Part shown: piece after piece, positions 16,564-23,540 of the stretch | Numbering within the stretch: position 1 is the first letter of the stretch | Layout of the letters: every line of letters starts with the position of its first letter | Source of the DNA: an uncultured Bacteroidales bacterium | Lineage (GTDB): Bacteria; Bacteroidota; Bacteroidia; Bacteroidales; UBA932 | Length of the DNA: 42,042 bases | Assembly (NCBI GenBank): GCA_900319485.1 | Contig: ONOQ01000013.1 | Coordinates: 1-42,042, forward strand | Direction of reading: 5' to 3' | The notes under the pieces: model-generated | Database searches by the model: none | What the model was told of the DNA's origin: nothing | Seen by the model: only the letters and a program-made list of their open reading frames with translations | Position numbers and translations under genes: made by a program

Positions 16564-18014
16564 TGGCCGCTTCTATCAAACAGGGAATGGAGCAGAAGCT
16601 CCAGCAGAAACTTTCACCGCTTCAGATTCAGACAATAAAACTGATAGAGATGCCGGTGCAGGCCCTGGAGCAGCACGTGAGGGAGGTTCTGGCCGATAAC
16701 CCCGTCCTGGACGATTCCCCCCAGAAGAGTGACCAGGACCGTGAGGTTTCAATTTCTGAAGTGGAAGCCCAGGAGCAGAGCGGCGGGTCCATGGAGGAAA
16801 ACTACGGTCCCCAGGACGACGACATCCCTTCCTACAACCTCCACGTCAATAACTGGGGAAAGGACGAGCGCCCTCAGTACAACACCTTCTCCGTCAAGCA
16901 GAGTTTTACCGGAAGCCTTGAGGAGCAACTTGGATACCGTAACCTTGACCCCCACCAGAGGGCTGTGGCAAGTTTTATAATTGGCTCGCTGGACGACGAC
17001 GGCTACCTCCGCCGTGACATAGAATCCCTGGTCGACGACCTCGCTTTCCGCGCGGGGATTGAATCATCGGCCCAGGAAGTGGAGAAGATGCTGAAGGTGA
17101 TCCAGGAGTTTGAGCCCTCCGGCGTTGGCGCCCGAGACCTCCGGGAATGCCTCATCATCCAACTTGAGGACAAGAAGCGCACTCCGTCCGTGGATAACGC
17201 CCTGAGGGTCCTCAAGGACCAGTTCGAGGCCTTCAAGAACCGCCATTTCCAGAAGATAATGAGCCGTCTCCACCTCACGGAAGATGAGATGAAGGCCGTT
17301 CTGGACGAGATAAAACGGCTAAATCCTTCCCCCGGCGGCCAGATAGATGATTCTTATGCCGATCAAGCCCAGCAGGTGGTCCCGGATTTCGTGCTGGAAA
17401 TTGTGGACGGCAAGCCTCTTCTCACAATGCCGCGTTTCAACATCCCGGAACTCCGCATCAACCGGAAGTACTCTGAGATAATGGAAACGGGGAAATATTC
17501 TGAATCCAAGGCCGATAAAGAAGCCGCCACCTTCGTCAAGCAGAAAGTGGATTCAGCAAAGTGGTTCATAGAGGCCCTCCGCCAGAGGCAGAACACCCTC
17601 TACAGCACAATGTCGGCCATTCTGAACTACCAGAAGGAATACTTTGTGGACGGTGACGAGAGTTCTCTTAAGCCCATGGTCCTCAAGGACATAGCGGAAA
17701 TAACGGGTTTCGATATCTCCACCATATCCCGCGTTGTGAACAGCAAGTGGATAGAAACCCACTTTGGAATCTTCCCGCTCAAGTACTTCTTCTCCGAAGG
17801 CCTTGAAAACTCCGACGGCGAGGAAGTTTCCACCCGTGAGATCAAAAAGGCCCTCCGTGAAATGGTGGATAACGAGGACAAGCACAACCCCCTCACTGAC
17901 GACGAACTTGTTGACGGCCTCTCCGCCAAGGGCTACAAGGTTGCCCGCCGCACCATCGCCAAATACCGCGCCCTCCTGGACATCCCCAAAGCCCGCCTCC
18001 GCAGGGAACTGTAG
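16563..18014 (+). CDS. rpoN: RNA polymerase sigma-54 factor RpoN
   Basis: Alternative sigma factor that recognises -24/-12 promoters and needs AAA+ activators. The 483-residue protein has the N-terminal activator-interaction region rich in Gln and Leu (MEQKLQQKLSPLQIQTIKLIEM), an acidic variable region, the core-binding domain with EPSGVGARDLRECL, the helix-turn-helix region (LKDIAEITGFDISTISRVVN) and the C-terminal RpoN box ARRTIAKYRALLDIP. All regions are complete. The next gene is convergent miaB, with family 1 repeat copy B between them. Confidence 0.97.
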   Translation: MAASIKQGMEQKLQQKLSPLQIQTIKLIEMPVQALEQHVREVLADNPVLDDSPQKSDQDREVSISEVEAQEQSGGSMEENYGPQDDDIPSYNLHVNNWGKDERPQYNTFSVKQSFTGSLEEQLGYRNLDPHQRAVASFIIGSLDDDGYLRRDIESLVDDLAFRAGIESSAQEVEKMLKVIQEFEPSGVGARDLRECLIIQLEDKKRTPSVDNALRVLKDQFEAFKNRHFQKIMSRLHLTEDEMKAVLDEIKRLNPSPGGQIDDSYADQAQQVVPDFVLEIVDGKPLLTMPRFNIPELRINRKYSEIMETGKYSESKADKEAATFVKQKVDSAKWFIEALRQRQNTLYSTMSAILNYQKEYFVDGDESSLKPMVLKDIAEITGFDISTISRVVNSKWIETHFGIFPLKYFFSEGLENSDGEEVSTREIKKALREMVDNEDKHNPLTDDELVDGLSAKGYKVARRTIAKYRALLDIPKARLRREL

Positions 18015-18066
18015 CCTCTTTGCCAGTTCTCCTGTTGTTGATTCCCCCTGTCAGTTCCCCCTATTG

Positions 18067-18189
18067 GTTCTCCCCTTGCGGTGGAGCTTAGTTACCTGAT
18101 TATCAGCTATTTACAGAAGTTTCTACCAGAAAAAGTTCTAGTAGAAACCTTTGTAACTTATTGGCTGTCAGTGGATTAACCTCCACCGC
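18067..18189. repeat. Family 1 palindromic repeat, copy B
   Basis: Starts with GTTCTCCCC TTGCGGTGGAG and has the central hairpin CTACCAGAA/TTCTAGTAG, but ends at CTCCACCGC, lacking the final GGGGAGAAC block. It runs directly into the 3' end of miaB, and the miaB stop codon spans the junction. It lies 53 bp after rpoN, so it sits between two convergent genes. Very similar to copy C in reverse orientation. Confidence 0.87.
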
Positions 18190-19499
18190 TATTTGCAGAT
18201 CAGCGTAGCGGAAGTGGCGTCTGTGACGGTGACGTCTGTGTAGTCACCCTTCTTAATATCTCCGGCGGGGAAAACGCACATCATATTGTTGGAAGCGCGG
18301 CCGCAGAGCATATTGGGGTCACGTTTTGAGGGCCCTTCCACAAGAACGTGCATAGTGTGGCCGATCTGAGAACGGTACCTCTCCAGGGACTTCCGGTTCT
18401 GGAGTTCGATAATCTCATTGAGGCGGCGGTTCTTTACATCGGCCGGAACGTCATCCTGCATCGTGCGGTTGGCAAGGGTGCCGGGGCGGTCGGAGTAGGC
18501 GAACATGAAGGCCCAATCGAAGCCCACCTCATCCATAAGGCTCATTGTGAGGGCGTGGTCTTCCTCTGTTTCAGTGCAGAATCCGGCTATAACATCTGTT
18601 GTGATACCGCAGTCCGGCATCACTTCACGGATCTTTGAAACCCGCTCCAGATACCACTCACGGTCATATTTCCGGCGCATCAGTTCCAGCATCCGGGAAC
18701 TTCCGGACTGCACCGGAAGATGGATGTGGCGGCAGATGTTGGGTTTGGAGGCCATTGTGTAGATTACTTCGTCTGAGATGTCCTTGGGGTGGGACGTGGC
18801 AAAACGGACGCGAAGATCCGGGGCTATATCGGCCACCCTGGCAAGAAGTTGAGCGAAGTTAACCGTCTCAGTCTCAGACTTATACAGGTAACTGTCCACA
18901 TTCTGGCCAAGGAGCGTGACCTCCTTGTAGCCCTTGCTGTAGACGTCGCAGGCCTCGCGGACAATGGAATTGGCGTCACGGGAACGCTCCGCCCCGCGGG
19001 TATACGGCACCACGCAGTAGGAGCACACGTTGTTGCATCCGCGCATAATGGATATGAAGGCCGATATCCCGTTCCTGTCCGTACGCACCGGGGTAATATC
19101 GGCATAAGTCTCCTCACGGGAGAGGAGAACGTCCATCTGGGGGCTCTCCGGGGTGATGGCTTCCAGAAGGCGCGGGAGGCTGCGGTAAGCGTCCGGGCCC
19201 ACAACAAGGTCCACCTTGCGGGTGTCCAGAAGTTTGTCCTTCAGACGCTCCGCCATACAGCCAACAATGCCCACAAGCACTCCTGGGCGTGTTTTCCGCT
19301 GCTGGTTGAACACCTCAATGCGGCCCCAGATACGCTGCTCCGCGTTGTCACGGATGGAGCAGGTGTTGGCAATAATGAGGTTTGCCTCATCAATGCTTTC
19401 AGTGCGCTCATAGCCGGCCTTAGCCAGGATTGCGAATATGACTTCGGTGTCATTGACGTTCATCTGACACCCGTATGTCTCTATGTATACCTTTTTCAT
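18189..19499 (-). CDS. miaB: tRNA-2-methylthio-N6-dimethylallyladenosine synthase MiaB
   Basis: Radical SAM methylthiotransferase that converts i6A37 to ms2i6A37 in tRNAs reading UNN codons. Starting at ATG 19499 the protein has 436 residues. The N-terminal UPF0004 domain carries the cluster cysteines C11, C47 and C81 (ETYGCQMN, ANTCSIR, GIVGCMAE), and the radical SAM motif C155xxxC159xxC162 is in MRGCNNVCSYCVVPYTRG. A C-terminal TRAM domain follows. An upstream in-frame ATG at 19508 would place the start in the promoter motif, so it is rejected. The stop is formed at the edge of repeat copy B, and inverted copy C lies upstream. Confidence 0.95.
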   Translation of the reverse strand: MKKVYIETYGCQMNVNDTEVIFAILAKAGYERTESIDEANLIIANTCSIRDNAEQRIWGRIEVFNQQRKTRPGVLVGIVGCMAERLKDKLLDTRKVDLVVGPDAYRSLPRLLEAITPESPQMDVLLSREETYADITPVRTDRNGISAFISIMRGCNNVCSYCVVPYTRGAERSRDANSIVREACDVYSKGYKEVTLLGQNVDSYLYKSETETVNFAQLLARVADIAPDLRVRFATSHPKDISDEVIYTMASKPNICRHIHLPVQSGSSRMLELMRRKYDREWYLERVSKIREVMPDCGITTDVIAGFCTETEEDHALTMSLMDEVGFDWAFMFAYSDRPGTLANRTMQDDVPADVKNRRLNEIIELQNRKSLERYRSQIGHTMHVLVEGPSKRDPNMLCGRASNNMMCVFPAGDIKKGDYTDVTVTDATSATLICK

Positions 19500-19505
19500 C
19501 GGGCA

Positions 19506-19513
19506 CAAAGGTA
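19506..19513 (-). promoter_or_regulatory. Promoter -7 element of miaB
   Basis: TACCTTTG on the minus strand with only 6 nt to the ATG, implying a leaderless or near-leaderless mRNA, as for the gene at 15626. Confidence 0.55.
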
Positions 19514-19550
19514 CGCAATTTCAGCGTTTTTACCAATGGTGCCACTTATT

Positions 19551-19684
19551 GTTCTCCCCTGAAGGTGGAGGTTAATCCACTTACACTCAATGAGTTACAG
19601 AGGTTTCTACTAGAACTTTTTCTGGTAGAAAACTTTGTAAGTGGCTGATAATCAGGTAACTAAGCTCCACTGCAAGGGGAGAAC
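19551..19684. repeat. Family 1 palindromic repeat, copy C
   Basis: 134 bp from GTTCTCCCC to GGGGAGAAC, the same length as copy A. Its reverse complement follows copy B closely over its full length (for example TTACCTGATTATCAGC and GTGGATTAACCTCCACC), so B and C are inverted repeats flanking miaB. It lies 44 bp after the radC stop. Confidence 0.88.
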
Positions 19685-19728
19685 TGTTGGTGGGACAGGG
19701 GACCGGGGACAGGGGGCGCCGGGGGCTA

Positions 19729-20418
19729 TCACCCCATAACCGTGCGGGAGTCGTCGGAGAAGGAGAAGAAGGAGTCCTCGGCCACAACTATGTGGTCCAG
19801 GAGGGTGATTTCAACGGCACGGAGGGCGGCTCGGAGGCGGTCGGTCTGGGTTATATCGGCCTTGGAGGGCGTGCAGTCCCCGCCCGGATGGTTGTGCACC
19901 AGGATTATGTAGGTGCACTGCTTCTCGATGGCTTTCTTGAGGATGCGCCCGGTGTCCAGGAGCACCATCTCCATGCTGCCGGTGTGGATCATCTCCTTTC
20001 CCAGGATGAAGTTTGAACGGTTGAGATAGATCACCCAGCATTCCTCGTGGTCCAGGCCCTTGAGGTGGGGGATCATCAGAGTGTAGGCCACCTTGGGGGA
20101 GGTTACGGCCTTCTTGTCCAGGATGGCGTTTTCCTCGAATGAGCGCCGTCCCAGTTCCATTGCGGCCGATATAAGCAGCGCCCGCGCCTCACCCACGCCC
20201 TTCAGGGACATCAGCCGCTCCAGCGGCATTGCGGCAAGGAGGGTGAGCCGGCCCTCGCAGAGGGAAACCAGTTCCTGCGCCACTTCCATAGCGCTTTTCC
20301 CGCCGATTCCGCTTCCAAGGAGCACGGCAAGGAGTTCTGCACTGCTGAGGGCCTTCGCTCCGCGTGTCCGGAGCCTCTCCCGGGGCCGCTCGTCCGGGAA
20401 CATATCCTTGATCTTCAT
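19729..20418 (-). CDS. radC: RadC-family JAB/MPN domain protein
   Basis: 229-residue cytoplasmic protein. The N-terminal part has a helix-hairpin-helix-like segment (LMSLKGVGEARALLI, about 69-83). The C-terminal JAMM metalloprotease-like motif is intact: H175-N-H177-PGGDCTPSKAD188, plus the upstream glutamate region. The family is widespread in bacteria and was linked to DNA repair by an old, later disputed assignment; the biochemical role is unknown. It stands between the OadA-like gene and miaB on the same strand, with repeat copy C after its stop. A weak promoter-like TAACTTGG lies 4 nt before the start. Confidence 0.9.
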   Translation of the reverse strand: MKIKDMFPDERPRERLRTRGAKALSSAELLAVLLGSGIGGKSAMEVAQELVSLCEGRLTLLAAMPLERLMSLKGVGEARALLISAAMELGRRSFEENAILDKKAVTSPKVAYTLMIPHLKGLDHEECWVIYLNRSNFILGKEMIHTGSMEMVLLDTGRILKKAIEKQCTYIILVHNHPGGDCTPSKADITQTDRLRAALRAVEITLLDHIVVAEDSFFSFSDDSRTVMG

Positions 20419-20444
20419 ACCCCCAAGTTAGGGCATAAAAATGA

Positions 20445-20481
20445 GAAACAACACCCCCTGGCATGCAGAAAGTGTTGTTTC
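20445..20481 (-). terminator. Probable terminator of the OadA-like gene
   Basis: Perfect 10-bp inverted repeat GAAACAACAC (20445-20454) and GTGTTGTTTC (20472-20481) with a 17-nt loop, located 20 bp after the stop of the OadA-like gene. On the minus strand it is followed by TCATTTTTAT, a moderate T-rich tail. Confidence 0.6.
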
Positions 20482-20501
20482 ACGTGAATATTTTTACGTT
20501 T

Positions 20502-22286
20502 TTATTGAATGAACGCTAAAATCTGGCCTTTTACAACGTTTTCACCCTGCTTGACGGGGGCTGCTACAACAATTCCGTCAACGGCCGCCACAACATCTTC
20601 AATGCCGTAGAAGGCCTGCACATGGCCGATAACATCACCCGCCTTCACCTTCTTCCCGGCTATGGGAGCCGCTGAGGCATCATCCACATCCAGTTCCCAG
20701 ATGACCTGGCCCTTGACGGGGCTCTGGACGGGAGTGGCCTTGGGATACTTCTGAAGGTATGCGTCAATGTCAAGGCTGGGCATCTCCACCACGGGACGCT
20801 CCACCACGATGGGGGCTCCGGCCTTGGCCTTAAGATCGGCCAGTTCCTTATTGAAACGCTCCTTGGCAATGCCGCTGCGGTAATCCCTGTACTGGCGTTC
20901 ATGCATGGCCATCTCAAAGAGTTCTTCGTCGTCCTGGCCGTAATCCCAGCCCTCGGCATCCATCATTTCGCGGAACTTTGGAAGTTCGTCGGGGTAGTTG
21001 TCCTGAGGGTTGCCGGTTGTGAACTCCATACCCTTTTCCTTTGCCAGGGCCACAATCTCCGGGGCAAGTTCTCCGGGGAGTTTACCCATATGGCCAAGGA
21101 TCATTCCCCAGGTGTCTTTGTCGATGGTGGTCCAGCGGGGCTTGTCCTGAAGCATATTGTACAGGTTCATCAGGGCGGTGTTCTTCACATACTGGCTGAA
21201 GGGGGTGACAAGCGGCGGGTAACCGAGGCGCGGCCACACGTACTCCACTTCCTCAAATAGTTTCACCATAAGGGTGTCAAGGCTCATCTCAGGCCTGCCA
21301 TGGGCACGCTGGGTGGCGTTTATGGCGCCCTGGAAGCCCTTAAGATCGGCCATCATTGAACCCATCATTCCGCCGGGAAGGCCGCAGCCCACAAGGAGGG
21401 AGGTCATGCGGGCGTTGGAAGGGTTGATCCAGTAGCCAAGGAAGTCGTCGATGAACTTCTGGGTGAGGCGCCTAACCTCCATATACGCGTCCATATTGAG
21501 GTCCTTCACCAGGAAGCCGTCTGATTTCAGCATCTCGCGGATGGTGATAACGTCAGGGTGCACCTTGCCCCAGGAGAGGGGCTCCACGGCTACGTCAAGG
21601 TAATCGGCCCCGGCGCGCGCAACCTCCAGCATAGAGGCAGTGGAAAAGCCCGGGCCGGTGTGGCCGTGGTACTGCACCTTGATGTGGGGGTACTTCTTCT
21701 TTATATCGGCCACAAGTTCTCCAAGCACGTTTGGACGGCCGATACCAGCCATATCCTTGAGGCAGATTTCATCGGCCCCGTACTCCACAACCTTGTCCAC
21801 GATGTCCATATAGTACGCCACCGTGTGCACGGGCGAGTGGGTGATTGAAAGCGCCACCTGGGATATCATACCGCCTTTTTTGGCGCCGATTACGGAGCCC
21901 TTGAGGTTGCGGTGGTCGTTGAGGCCGCAGAAACTGCGCGCGATGTCCGTGCCCTGCTTCTTCTTCACCTTGAACATCAGTTCACGCACATCCAGCGGCA
22001 CGGGGTTCATCCTGAGCGCATTCAGACCGCGCTCCAGCATATGCGTCTGGATGCCCGCCTTATGGAAAGGCGCGGTCCAGGCACGCACCGCCTTGTTGGG
22101 GTTCTCTCCAAAGAGGAGGTTCACCTGCTCAAAAGCGCCGCCGTTAGTCTCCACGCGGTCAAAGCAGCCCATATCGATGATTGCCGGAGCCACCTCCACA
22201 AGTTGATCCACACGCGGAACATACTTTCCGGAACTCTGCCACATATCCCTGTACACCAGGGAGAACTTTATTTCACGTTTTGCCAT
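20502..22286 (-). CDS. Oxaloacetate decarboxylase alpha/pyruvate carboxylase B-like carboxyltransferase lacking the biotin lysine
   Basis: 594-residue DRE-TIM-type carboxyltransferase. The TIM barrel has the metal-site residues expected for the family: D14 in YRDMWQS, K177 in CLKDMAG (the lysine that is carbamylated in relatives) and H207/H209 in QYHGHTGPG. A conserved PycB/OadA middle domain follows. The C-terminal 75 residues keep the shape of a biotinyl domain (SPVKGQVIWELDV...DGIVVAAPVKQGENVVKGQILAFI), but where AMKM should stand the sequence reads QAFYGI, with no lysine. It therefore cannot be biotinylated at the normal site. It may act with a separate biotin carrier or have another role; the wider decarboxylase/carboxylase genes are not in the window. 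Confidence 0.85.
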   Translation of the reverse strand: MAKREIKFSLVYRDMWQSSGKYVPRVDQLVEVAPAIIDMGCFDRVETNGGAFEQVNLLFGENPNKAVRAWTAPFHKAGIQTHMLERGLNALRMNPVPLDVRELMFKVKKKQGTDIARSFCGLNDHRNLKGSVIGAKKGGMISQVALSITHSPVHTVAYYMDIVDKVVEYGADEICLKDMAGIGRPNVLGELVADIKKKYPHIKVQYHGHTGPGFSTASMLEVARAGADYLDVAVEPLSWGKVHPDVITIREMLKSDGFLVKDLNMDAYMEVRRLTQKFIDDFLGYWINPSNARMTSLLVGCGLPGGMMGSMMADLKGFQGAINATQRAHGRPEMSLDTLMVKLFEEVEYVWPRLGYPPLVTPFSQYVKNTALMNLYNMLQDKPRWTTIDKDTWGMILGHMGKLPGELAPEIVALAKEKGMEFTTGNPQDNYPDELPKFREMMDAEGWDYGQDDEELFEMAMHERQYRDYRSGIAKERFNKELADLKAKAGAPIVVERPVVEMPSLDIDAYLQKYPKATPVQSPVKGQVIWELDVDDASAAPIAGKKVKAGDVIGHVQAFYGIEDVVAAVDGIVVAAPVKQGENVVKGQILAFIQ

Positions 22287-22303
22287 AGTCTGTATTATCT
22301 TTT

Positions 22304-22330
22304 GTCATCCCCGGCCGGACCGGGGATCTC
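22304..22330. repeat. Small palindromic repeat (GTCATCCCCGG type)
   Basis: GTCATCCCCGGCCGGAC then CGGGGATCTC is a near-perfect palindrome of the TGACATCCC/GAGATCC type. It lies in the predicted 5' leader of the OadA-like gene, so the mRNA could fold into a strong hairpin about 20 nt before the start codon. Confidence 0.7.
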
Positions 22331-22344
22331 AGTGAGGGCAATCA

Positions 22345-22352
22345 CAAAGATA
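22345..22352 (-). promoter_or_regulatory. Promoter -7 element of the OadA-like gene
   Basis: TATCTTTG on the minus strand matches TAnnTTTG and would give a leader of about 50 nt containing the palindromic repeat. It lies within the divergent tRNA-His promoter region. Confidence 0.55.
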
Positions 22353-22362
22353 CTAAATAAAT

Positions 22363-22393
22363 TTTGCAAAACCGGAAAAAAGACGTACATTTG
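22363..22393 (+). promoter_or_regulatory. Promoter of tRNA-His
   Basis: TTTG (22363-22366), 19-bp spacer, TACATTTG (22386-22393): a full match to the Bacteroidota -33/-7 consensus, with the tRNA starting 12 bp downstream. Confidence 0.85.
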
Positions 22394-22405
22394 CAGTCCC
22401 AACAT

Positions 22406-22479
22406 GGTGAGTGTAGTTCAGTTGGTAGAGCATCGGATTGTGGTTCCGAGTGTCGTGGGTTCGAGCCCCATCACTCACC
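22406..22479 (+). tRNA. tRNA-His (GTG anticodon)
   Basis: Cloverleaf read by eye: acceptor GGTGAGTG pairs with CACTCACC over 8 bp, which includes the extra G-1:C73 pair unique to histidine tRNA. The D arm is GTTC...GAGC, the anticodon arm TCGGA-TTGTGGT-TCCGA has GTG in the loop, and the T arm is GTGGG-TTCGAGC-CCCAT. CCA is not encoded. It has its own promoter and terminator. Confidence 0.97.
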
Positions 22480-22488
22480 CCTCTAAAG

Positions 22489-22516
22489 GCCCTGGTCTTG
22501 TGACCGGGGCTTTTTT
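22489..22516 (+). terminator. Rho-independent terminator of tRNA-His
   Basis: Stem GCCCTGGTC (22489-22497) pairs with GACCGGGGC (22502-22510) around a TTGT loop, followed directly by six T residues. Confidence 0.9.
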
Positions 22517-22522
22517 GTGTAT

Positions 22523-22741
22523 TTTTGGCCGAAAGAGGGATATGCCGGAGAGAATTGGCAAAAAAGGGATTGTGCGTGGGCCTTGCGGAGGGAGCGGTCC
22601 CGCGCAGCGGGATTGCGGATCTTGTCTGACGACGTTAGACGCGCCGTCAGGCGTGGCTAAAAGGAGGAGTTGGGACGCAAAGCGACCGGGCGAGCCCCTT
22701 TTTTGACAGTTGAACGGAGGCATACCCTCTTTTGGCCAAAA
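22523..22741. repeat. 219-bp palindromic element (family 3)
   Basis: Inverted arms at 22523-22546 and 22719-22741 (arm begins TTTTGGCC, then AAAGAGGG and TATGCC) differ by one base and one gap. A second inner pair contains CAAAAAAGGG (22559-22568, and reverse complement near 22697-22706). The interior has further hairpins such as TCCCGC-GCA-GCGGGA and CTGACG...CGTCAG. Part of the interior (GGGAGCGGTC...GCAGCGGGATTGCG) loosely resembles the interior of the murE insertion. Confidence 0.75.
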
Positions 22742-22743
22742 CA

Positions 22744-22866
22744 CCGGTGGAGGTTAAGTGATTGAGTGTGAGGGGATTATGAAAGTGTCTACCAGAAAAA
22801 GTTCTGGTAGACACTTGTGTAAATAACTGGTAATCAGTGATTTGGGTTCCACCGCCAGGGGAGAAC
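22744..22866. repeat. Family 1 palindromic repeat, copy D
   Basis: Begins at CCGGTGGAGG, lacking the outer GTTCTCCCC block, and ends with GGGGAGAAC; the centre is GTGTCTACCAGAA/TTCTGGTAGACAC. The G/C change in the central stem is matched on both sides, so pairing is preserved although the sequence differs from copies A-C. It lies 11 bp after the ompH stop. Confidence 0.83.
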
Positions 22867-22877
22867 CGTAAAGAGGG

Positions 22878-23447
22878 CTACTGAGCCTGCTGCTGAGCGG
22901 CCTGGGCCTTCTCCTGGAGTTCTGCCTGGAGGGTTTCCAGGGTGCGGCCTTCAGCGATGCCGAGGACCTTGCGGGCTTCGGGGGTGAGGTCGATCACCTT
23001 GGACTCATCGAAGTAGAGAGCCTGGGTGGCGTCGAAGAGGGCGGTGAGGCCCTTTGCCTTTGCCAGTTCCTGGACGGCCTTGTTGGCTTTCTCGTAGATG
23101 GGAGCCTGGAGCTGGTTCTGCTGCTGCTGAAGTTCCTGGGAGATGTTGGACTGGAACTCCTGGATGCGGTTCTGCATGTCGGAGAGTTCACGCTCCTTGG
23201 ATTCCTTGATGGCTGCAGTCCAGGTGGCCTGCTTCTGCTGATACTGTGAGTACTTGCTCTGGAATTCTTCCAGCATTGCGCTGTAGGTTTCCTCCGCTTC
23301 CTTCTGGGAGGCTGCGATTACCTCGCGGGCCTGATCCATTTCCGGCATCAGGGCCACAAGTTCTGAGAAATTAACACGGCCGAAGGTCTGGGCCTGAAGG
23401 CTGAGGCCTGCGAATGCTGCGAGTGCTAAAACAAAAAGTTTTTTCAT
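22878..23447 (-). CDS. OmpH/Skp family periplasmic chaperone
   Basis: 189-residue periplasmic protein predicted to hold unfolded outer-membrane proteins. A signal peptide (MKKLFVLALAAFAGLSLQA) is followed by FGRVNFSELVALMPEMDQA, typical of the family, then a long helical, Gln/Glu-rich coiled-coil region and a Q-rich tail. I chose ATG 23447: the upstream in-frame extension to 23531 reads CHPERSRGI, which is just the translation of a palindromic repeat. It follows bamA as in other Bacteroidota and is probably co-transcribed with it. Confidence 0.92.
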   Translation of the reverse strand: MKKLFVLALAAFAGLSLQAQTFGRVNFSELVALMPEMDQAREVIAASQKEAEETYSAMLEEFQSKYSQYQQKQATWTAAIKESKERELSDMQNRIQEFQSNISQELQQQQNQLQAPIYEKANKAVQELAKAKGLTALFDATQALYFDESKVIDLTPEARKVLGIAEGRTLETLQAELQEKAQAAQQQAQ

Positions 23448-23478
23448 ATCAAATAATTTTATCGTTTTTTCTTTTTCT

Positions 23479-23509
23479 GAGATCCCTCGGCTACGCTCGG
23501 GATGACAGG
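23479..23509. repeat. Small palindromic repeat (GAGATCCC..CGGGATGACA type)
   Basis: GAGATCCCTCGGCTACGC followed by TCGGGATGACAGG in the bamA-ompH gap. The stem pairs ATCCC with GGGAT and CTCG with CGAG-type bases. Its read-through gives the well-known spurious peptide CHPERSRGI. Confidence 0.75.
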
Positions 23510-23540
23510 GTGCCAGGTGCTGTAAGCACAAAAACCATAC

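Larger units (their letters stand above)
22480..22877. other. 398-bp non-coding region after tRNA-His, full of palindromes
   Basis: No gene recognised. It holds the tRNA terminator, a 219-bp palindromic element (22523-22741) and family 1 repeat copy D (22744-22866), which touch each other. The open frames here run through the palindromes and look non-coding. Confidence 0.75.

Noticed and set aside
22523-22741. Possible small RNA gene between tRNA-His and ompH
   Set aside because: Strong folding is explained by a palindromic repeat; I see no separate promoter, so an RNA gene is not supported.
14482-22877. CRISPR-like array, because of four similar repeats
   Set aside because: Copies are about 134 bp, kilobases apart, differently oriented and without spacers; no cas genes.
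23448-23531. N-terminal extension of OmpH containing CHPERSRGI
   Set aside because: This peptide is the translation of a small palindromic repeat; the signal peptide begins at ATG 23447.
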